DNA from: Balneolales bacterium
Lineage (GTDB): Bacteria; Bacteroidota; Rhodothermia; Balneolales; Natronogracilivirgulaceae
Assembly (NCBI GenBank): GCA_007133995.1
Contig: SLLP01000230.1
Location: 1 to 11,066 of the forward strand
Direction of reading: 5' to 3'
DNA length: 11,066 nt
In this document: positions 6,387-11,066 of the stretch, in pieces
Layout: the number at the start of each line of letters is the position of its first letter
Position numbering within the stretch: position 1 is the stretch's first letter
The notes under the pieces: generated by a model
Database searches by the model: none
Told to the model about the DNA's origin: nothing
The model's input: the letters and a program-made list of their open reading frames with translations, nothing else
Program-made: the position numbers and the translations under genes

Positions 6387-7794
6387 CAGCATCTGCATCA
6401 TAGTCCATTGAACGACGATCCTCTTCCATTCGGCGGAAATAGTCTTTGGTCGCCCGGTAGACACGTGGCGAAAGGAGTAGACTGGCGGTCATGGTGGGTA
6501 TGGCCATCATGGCAAACATCCCGTCAATGACACTGATTACTGCACTAATGGAAGCCACGGCGCCAAAAAGAATTGTGAAGACATAGAAGTAGTTGTAATA
6601 GTGCTGCTTGTCGGCACCGATCAGGAAACCGAGACACTTGGTGCCGTAATAGGAGTAAGTGAACATCGTCGTTATGCTGAAGATGATCACACAAAAGATG
6701 AGAATGTAGACTCCGACATATGGAATACCTTCTGAGAAAGCCTGGGCGGTAAGGGTTACCCCGTCCGCGTCGCTGGTCGTCCAGACGCCTGTCATCAGAA
6801 TGGCAAGGGCAGTCATGCTGCAGACGATGATGGTGTCGATCATCGGTTCGAGCATGGCAACCAGTCCTTCCCTCACCGGTTCACGGGTACGAGCTGCACC
6901 GTGCGCCATGGCCTCCAGTCCGATACCGGCCTCGTTAGAAAACGCCGCCCGCCGTATTCCCGTGATGATGACCACTCCGACAGCTCCACCCGCCACGGCA
7001 TTTCCGGTAAAGGCATCGCTGACAATCAGGCCAATATAATAGGGAACCTCGGTAATGTGGCTGAAGATAATATAGAGCACCGATACCACATAGATAAATA
7101 CCATCAACGGTACAAGGCTGGCGGCGACCTGACCTATACGCTTGATACCGCCAAAGATCACCATGGAAACAATACCGACGATGATGAGCCCCAGTATGAA
7201 ATCACCCCAGAAATGGGCATGAGATGATACCAGCTCCAACGGTATCATGATTTCGTCACGAATAATCTGGGTGAGCTGGTTTGACTGGAACATCGGAGCG
7301 CACCCGATGAGTCCGGCCAATGCAAAAAACACGGCCAGTGGACGCCACCTTTTACCAAGGCCTTCTGTGATGAAGTACATCGGTCCGCCCTGAATCTTAC
7401 CACTGGAATCTTTGCCCCTGTACATGATTGCCAGGGAACAGGTGAAGAATTTTGTGGCCATGCCTACAATGGCGCTTATCCACATCCAGAAGAGAGCTCC
7501 GGGACCGCCCATCACAATGGCGATCGCCACACCTCCAATGTTTCCCATACCAACCGTTGCCGCCAGTGCACTTGACAGGGCCTGAAAGTGATTGATATCG
7601 CCCGGAGCGGTGGGATCCTCGTACTTGCCGGTAAGAATTTCCAGACCGTGTCCGAAATGGCGGTAGGGCAGGAAACGGGAGTAGATCAGGAAGAAAATTC
7701 CTCCGCCGAGCAGCAGGGCAAGAAGAGGTGTTCCCCATGCTGCGTCCGCAAAGGTAACCGCGATAAACTCAAACCATTCCAGAAAAGAAGTCAT
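6376..7794 (-). CDS. Sodium:alanine/glycine symporter (AGCS family)
   Basis: A 472-residue polytopic inner-membrane transporter that takes up alanine or glycine with sodium. Family signatures are ATVGMGNIGGVAIAI (79-93) followed by GGPGALFWMW (96-105), GGPMYFITEGLG (136-147) and RRAAFSNEAGIG (281-292). About ten to eleven hydrophobic segments are spread along the chain, and length fits the family (450-500). The C terminus is unusually acidic (DYDADADDD) and lies in the 11-base overlap with the carboxypeptidase start. Substrate preference within the family (Ala, Gly or D-Ala) cannot be read from the sequence. It is transcribed divergently from the carbonic anhydrase-like gene, with a plausible Bacteroidota-type promoter ahead of it. 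Confidence 0.93.
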   Translation of the reverse strand: MTSFLEWFEFIAVTFADAAWGTPLLALLLGGGIFFLIYSRFLPYRHFGHGLEILTGKYEDPTAPGDINHFQALSSALAATVGMGNIGGVAIAIVMGGPGALFWMWISAIVGMATKFFTCSLAIMYRGKDSSGKIQGGPMYFITEGLGKRWRPLAVFFALAGLIGCAPMFQSNQLTQIIRDEIMIPLELVSSHAHFWGDFILGLIIVGIVSMVIFGGIKRIGQVAASLVPLMVFIYVVSVLYIIFSHITEVPYYIGLIVSDAFTGNAVAGGAVGVVIITGIRRAAFSNEAGIGLEAMAHGAARTREPVREGLVAMLEPMIDTIIVCSMTALAILMTGVWTTSDADGVTLTAQAFSEGIPYVGVYILIFCVIIFSITTMFTYSYYGTKCLGFLIGADKQHYYNYFYVFTILFGAVASISAVISVIDGMFAMMAIPTMTASLLLSPRVYRATKDYFRRMEEDRRSMDYDADADDD

Positions 7795-7817
7795 AAATTA
7801 TACCTAGATCAGTAGGC

Positions 7818-7851
7818 CAAGTATACGTATTGATCGGCTTTTGAGCAAAAA
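7818..7851 (-). promoter_or_regulatory. Candidate Bacteroidota-type promoter for the AGCS gene
   Basis: On the minus strand TTTTTG ends at 7846, followed after 20 bases by TATACTTG (7825-7818). This matches the Bacteroidota sigma-A pattern TTTG / TAnnTTTG with one mismatch and suitable spacing. It lies about 25-55 bases before the symporter ATG. The rest of the 198-base divergent gap (7795-7992) holds a T-rich tract near 7911-7930, and I find no clear promoter for the plus-strand gene. Confidence 0.5.
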
Positions 7852-7992
7852 CAGAACCATAGACAATGTTCGAAGTCAATAATATATCCGAAAAAAGCAA
7901 ACTGCCGGTTTTTTTCTTTTTTTTATTTTACAGATGATGTTGAAATATTAAGCGTTATTCCGGCTCTGCATCCAACACCAAACCTGTATCCC

Positions 7993-8535
7993 ATGATTTA
8001 TGAGTTTTTGAATGTCCGACCCGAATTTGATGAATCCTGTTTTGTCGCGCCCAGTGCGGACGTGATAGGTGACGTACGCATGGGGCCTGAGTCCAGCATC
8101 TGGTTCAACGCCACAGTGCGTGGTGATGTCAATTTTATTGATATCGGCGGGAGGTCGAATATTCAGGACAACTGCTGTGTTCATGTGACCAACGAGACGG
8201 CGCCCACACGCATCGGCAACCAGGTCACGATCGGACACGGTGCGGTTATCCACGGGTGCACCATCCATGATCGTGTGCTCGTGGGCATTCAATCCGTGAT
8301 CCTGGATCATGCCGTTATAGAGCCGGACTGCATGATCGCTGCCGGCAGCCTCATCCCGCCCGGCAAAACCATGCCCTCGGGGTATCTCTGCATGGGTTCG
8401 CCGGCCAAGCCGGTACGCAAACTGACCGACAAGGAAATTGCCTCCCTCGTCACCGCTTCCGACAATTACGTAACCTACCTCAGGGCCTATCAGCAGAAAG
8501 ACACCTACGAGCATAATCCGTTCTACCGGCGTTGA
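7993..8535 (+). CDS. Gamma-class carbonic anhydrase-like hexapeptide protein (YrdA/PaaY group)
   Basis: A 180-residue left-handed beta-helix protein built from hexapeptide repeats, expected to be a cytoplasmic trimer with metal sites between subunits. The three metal-binding histidines line up as His64 (CVHV), His82 (IGHG) and His87 (VIHG). The conserved Arg43 and Asp45 (VRGDV) and Gln58 (NIQDN) of gamma carbonic anhydrases are also present. The C-terminal GSPAKPVRKL and a helix follow, as in YrdA/PaaY proteins. Some members have CO2 hydration activity and many do not. The extended acidic loop of the archaeal Cam enzyme is missing, so activity cannot be assumed. There is no Shine-Dalgarno site. 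The gene is divergent from the symporter, and a small hairpin overlaps its stop codon. Confidence 0.92.
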   Translation: MIYEFLNVRPEFDESCFVAPSADVIGDVRMGPESSIWFNATVRGDVNFIDIGGRSNIQDNCCVHVTNETAPTRIGNQVTIGHGAVIHGCTIHDRVLVGIQSVILDHAVIEPDCMIAAGSLIPPGKTMPSGYLCMGSPAKPVRKLTDKEIASLVTASDNYVTYLRAYQQKDTYEHNPFYRR

Positions 8536-8542
8536 TGCCGGT
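8525..8542 (+). terminator. Hairpin at the end of the carbonic anhydrase-like gene, possibly a weak terminator
   Basis: ACCGGC, loop GTTGAT and GCCGGT form a perfect 6-bp G/C-rich stem that includes the stop codon in its loop. Only a short broken T stretch (CTGTTTC) follows, so it may be a weak terminator or merely an mRNA end structure. Confidence 0.35.
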
Positions 8543-8612
8543 CTGTTTCAAAGTTTGTATATTGAAAGGTTATACATAATCTTCCTGTATTTTTCACCTC
8601 ATTATACCAGTT

Positions 8613-9530
8613 TTGCCTGCGTTTTTATCCAGACACCTGAGCAAGATCATAATCATCACCTCACTGGTTTTTTTGCTGGTCGGACTGTACTATGCCGATT
8701 ATCTGGTCAAGCCCACGGTCTACTCCTATCCTTATCTGTTCTATTCGGTTCTATTTCTCTGGGCCGGATTTCTTTTCTACAGTGTCTGCTGGGGCAAGGT
8801 GTTGGGATCCGAGTACCGGGACATCCGCAACCGAACCATAATGGCCAGTGCCGGGCTCACCATCTTCGGGAAATACATCCCTGGCCGCCTCTGGATACTG
8901 CTTGGACGCTCCGCCTATGTTGAGAAGCACAGCGATCACGATCTCGGACCGCTTTCCCTGCTCTCTTTTAAAGAGCAGATCATCAGCATCTGGATCGGTT
9001 TTCTGCTCGGACTTATCGGGTACAACCTCGCCGGCAACTTCTCCATCGGAGGCATCACCGGCATGGTAATCTGGCTGGCGGCTACACCGCTCATCCTCAG
9101 TTCCCTGCTTCCGAATATCGTTAACAAGATCATGGCCAGACTCATGAAGCGTGACATAAACATCACCCCACTCGATTGGCACATGATACGCCGCGTTGTG
9201 CCCTATAGCATATTAAACTGGGGGATATGGGCGGGCGGGTTCTATTTCCTCGTCCAGGCCCTGGTTCCCCATGATGTACCCATCCTCACCGGCCTGTGTT
9301 TTCCGCTCGCAGCCAACATCGGCATCCTTGCCTTTTTTGCACCGGGAGGAATCGGCATTCGGGAGACCATGATCGTTATCTACCTTCATCAGCTGGGCGT
9401 AAGTATGGCCGAGGCAACCACCATCGCCCTCACTTCCCGGCTCTGGTTTCTGTTCGGAGAAGCGTTTCTGTTCATAGTCGGCAACACCGCACATATCGCC
9501 CGCACTCTGTGGCGGCCGATTCCGGATTAA
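8613..9530 (+). CDS. Flippase-like membrane protein (UPF0104 / lysylphosphatidylglycerol synthase TM domain family)
   Basis: A 305-residue polytopic protein with roughly eight hydrophobic segments. The family marks are KYIPGRLW (87-94) in the first half and FAPGGIGIRE (242-251) near the end, as in the membrane domain of lysyl-phosphatidylglycerol synthases and stand-alone UPF0104 proteins. Stand-alone members are thought to flip or modify lipid-linked molecules. No soluble synthase domain is attached, and its substrate cannot be told. No ATG fits: the frame opens at 8580 and the first methionine codon would remove about 77 residues and a conserved membrane segment, so TTG at 8613 is the best start. 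ATT codons at 8589 and 8601 are alternatives. It begins 77 bases after the carbonic anhydrase-like gene. Confidence 0.85.
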   Translation: MPAFLSRHLSKIIIITSLVFLLVGLYYADYLVKPTVYSYPYLFYSVLFLWAGFLFYSVCWGKVLGSEYRDIRNRTIMASAGLTIFGKYIPGRLWILLGRSAYVEKHSDHDLGPLSLLSFKEQIISIWIGFLLGLIGYNLAGNFSIGGITGMVIWLAATPLILSSLLPNIVNKIMARLMKRDINITPLDWHMIRRVVPYSILNWGIWAGGFYFLVQALVPHDVPILTGLCFPLAANIGILAFFAPGGIGIRETMIVIYLHQLGVSMAEATTIALTSRLWFLFGEAFLFIVGNTAHIARTLWRPIPD

Positions 9531-9620
9531 GCTTCGGGCTTCCTCCGATTAGGGAACAACCACTTTTTTCCACATCGTCTCAATTATAGCAAGACGCTTT
9601 TTCAATAAGCCTGGTCCGCA

Positions 9621-9656
9621 ATGAATCCCGTTCGCATTACGTCTTATATCCGATGA
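9621..9656 (+). CDS. Possible 11-codon mini-ORF coupled to hemW
   Basis: An ATG at 9621 opens an 11-codon frame (MNPVRITSYIR) whose TGA overlaps the hemW ATG as ATGA. It is the same arrangement as ahead of argG, and could feed ribosomes into hemW. It may well be chance. Confidence 0.15.
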   Translation: MNPVRITSYIR

Positions 9657-10876
9657 GTGCCATCTACATTCATATTCCCTTCTGCAAACAGGCGTGCTCG
9701 TATTGCGATTTCTATTTCGTGACACGTGACCGGCTCATTCCCGATTTTATTGACACTTTGATTTGTGAAGTGAATGCGACGGCCGTTTATGGCGGTTCGC
9801 CTTTTCCTGACGATCCTGTCCGCACCGTATACATCGGCGGCGGTACGCCATCCCGGCTTTCTGCCATACAGATGGGGCGGCTTTTCAACGCTCTCCGTGA
9901 TCGCTTTGATCTGTCTAATGTACAGGAGTGCACATTAGAAGTAAATCCGGAGGATGTCAACCCGGAATGGCTGGCAGAAATGCAGGCTATGGGCGTTACG
10001 CGCCTCAGTTTGGGCGTTCAGTCCTTCCAGCCGGAGCTGCTGGGTTTCATGCACCGCGCCCATTCGGCGAATCAGGCGCATCGTGCACTGGAGGAGGTGA
10101 AAACGGCCGGATTTGCAACATACAGCGTGGACCTTATTTACGGTTGTCCGGGCCAGACCACCAGGCAGCTTCAGGCGGATCTGGATCAGCTATTGACCTA
10201 TGATCCACCCCATATCTCGGCCTACTCCCTTACCATTGAACCAAAAACCCGGCTCGGCAAACTTGCAGCGCTGGATCGACTTGTACCCGCAAGCGATGAT
10301 GATGTCGCCATCCAGCAGCAGATCATCACCGACTGTCTCGCTGTCAACGGAATCTTTCGTTACGAGATTAGCAATTTTTCAGCACCTGGTCACGAAGCTG
10401 TACACAATTCAGCCTACTGGTCTCATGAGAACTACCTCGGTCTGGGTCCGGCAGCCCACTCTTTCTACTGGAAACGCAACAGCGATCACGCCGCGCGATG
10501 GCAACACCCGCCGGATATCCATGCATACAGCCGAATTGTGCGCTCGCCGCATTATCACGCCGGTGTGCAAGACGCCATATCCCGTACCCGGTCGCATCAG
10601 TTGATGCCAAACAGGGATTTTCCACCCGGCGTGATGTCATTTGAAAACCTCAGGCTCGAAACGCTCGCTGAAGAACGCCTGATGACCGGTCTTAGGACCA
10701 TCCGAGGGGTTGATCCGGGTGAGCTTAAAAACCGCTACAGCTACACATTGCAACCCTCCCAACGTCGCCGGATTGAAGATTTCCGAAAAAGGGGACTGAT
10801 GGAGCCGGACAATCCGCTTCGGCTGACAAAGGATGGATTTCAGCTCGCAGACGCTATCACACTTCGAATTATTTGA
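9653..10876 (+). CDS. hemW: Heme chaperone HemW (radical SAM, formerly HemN-like)
   Basis: A 407-residue radical SAM protein. The 4Fe-4S cluster cysteines are Cys11, Cys15 and Cys18 (CKQACSYC), with Phe20 following. GGGTPS (62-67) binds S-adenosylmethionine, and GVQSF (121-125) and RYEISNF (236-242) are conserved. The HNxxYW motif (HNSAYW, 251-256) is the mark of HemW heme chaperones and is absent from true oxygen-independent coproporphyrinogen oxidase HemN. The short N terminus before the first cysteine also argues for HemW. The protein is somewhat longer than the usual 375-390 because of an extra stretch around residues 298-330. It should bind heme and deliver it to membrane cytochromes. 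The ATG at 9653 is the only start that keeps the N-terminal strand leading to the cysteines. Confidence 0.93.
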   Translation: MSAIYIHIPFCKQACSYCDFYFVTRDRLIPDFIDTLICEVNATAVYGGSPFPDDPVRTVYIGGGTPSRLSAIQMGRLFNALRDRFDLSNVQECTLEVNPEDVNPEWLAEMQAMGVTRLSLGVQSFQPELLGFMHRAHSANQAHRALEEVKTAGFATYSVDLIYGCPGQTTRQLQADLDQLLTYDPPHISAYSLTIEPKTRLGKLAALDRLVPASDDDVAIQQQIITDCLAVNGIFRYEISNFSAPGHEAVHNSAYWSHENYLGLGPAAHSFYWKRNSDHAARWQHPPDIHAYSRIVRSPHYHAGVQDAISRTRSHQLMPNRDFPPGVMSFENLRLETLAEERLMTGLRTIRGVDPGELKNRYSYTLQPSQRRRIEDFRKRGLMEPDNPLRLTKDGFQLADAITLRII

Positions 10877-11066
10877 TCACGGTCATTTTACGCGTCTGAA
10901 CCTGTCCGCCTGACTGAAGACGATAGACATATATGCCGCTGCTGATTCCCGCAACACCTTCGGCATCCATTCGCACCTGATGAATTCCCCGCTCCATATG
11001 GCCGTCAATCAATGTTGCAACACGCCGACCGGCAATATCATACACGATCAGTGAAGTCTGGCCGGA
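10869..11066 (-). CDS. Secreted protein, C-terminal type IX secretion sorting domain (5' part outside window)
   Basis: The last 65 codons of a protein entering from the right edge are visible. They read as a type A sorting domain of the type IX secretion system. A YDIAGRRVATLIDG segment is followed by GIHQVRMDAEG, then SSGIYVYRLQSGG, and the chain ends TRKMTVIK. Such domains direct proteins across the outer membrane and are cleaved off during attachment to the cell surface or release. They are largely confined to Bacteroidota and relatives, and this feature is the best taxonomic clue in the window. The passenger domain is not seen, so the function is unknown. Its 3' end overlaps that of hemW by 8 bases in convergent orientation. 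Confidence 0.88.
   Translation of the reverse strand, partial: SGQTSLIVYDIAGRRVATLIDGHMERGIHQVRMDAEGVAGISSGIYVYRLQSGGQVQTRKMTVIK

Noticed and set aside
7888..7930. A-run/T-run inverted repeat in the divergent gap as a terminator
   Set aside because: The A6/T7 stem has no stable G/C core, and the adjacent genes both start, not end, here.
7948..8514. 188-codon minus-strand frame
   Set aside because: It is antisense to the carbonic anhydrase-like gene, which has all three metal histidines in the other strand.
8555..8923. 122-codon plus-strand frame starting TTG
   Set aside because: It overlaps the membrane protein in another frame and lacks any family signature.

Overview
The window looks like part of a chromosome from a Bacteroidota-type (FCB group) bacterium, possibly Balneolota or Rhodothermota. 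This is inferred from three things. A protein ending at the right edge carries a type IX secretion C-terminal sorting domain. The carbamoyltransferase is of the Bacteroidota N-acylornithine type. Starts generally lack Shine-Dalgarno sites. Base composition looks moderate throughout, and I see no insertion sequence, phage gene, CRISPR array or tRNA.

Left half (1-5324, minus strand, transcribed right to left): an arginine biosynthesis operon. The order is a regulatory leader, argG, an unrecognised P-loop protein, argC, a degenerate tandem-repeat spacer, an N-acylornithine carbamoyltransferase (argF'), and argB, which is cut by the window edge. ATGA overlaps couple the P-loop gene to argC and argF' to argB. 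The 310-base gap upstream of argG holds what reads as a complete transcription attenuator. A 31-codon leader peptide has seven Arg codons in eight positions. A 9-bp antiterminator helix can form between the end of the leader ORF and a downstream segment, and it competes with a terminator hairpin followed by ten U residues. I regard this as the main discovery of the window. Two further points stand out. The P-loop protein sits where Bacteroides-type operons carry an acylglutamate synthase. Two specificity positions in ArgF' (Ala and Val) fit N-succinylornithine better than N-acetylornithine.

Middle (5325-7794, minus strand): a sodium:alanine/glycine symporter of the AGCS family and a cytoplasmic M14-type zinc carboxypeptidase overlap by 11 bases and point toward the arg leader. 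They look like an amino-acid and peptide scavenging pair.

Right half (7993-10876, plus strand, divergent from the symporter): a gamma-class carbonic anhydrase-like hexapeptide protein, a polytopic flippase-like membrane protein with a non-ATG start, and HemW. HemW converges with, and overlaps by 8 bases, the 3' end of a secreted type IX substrate on the minus strand.
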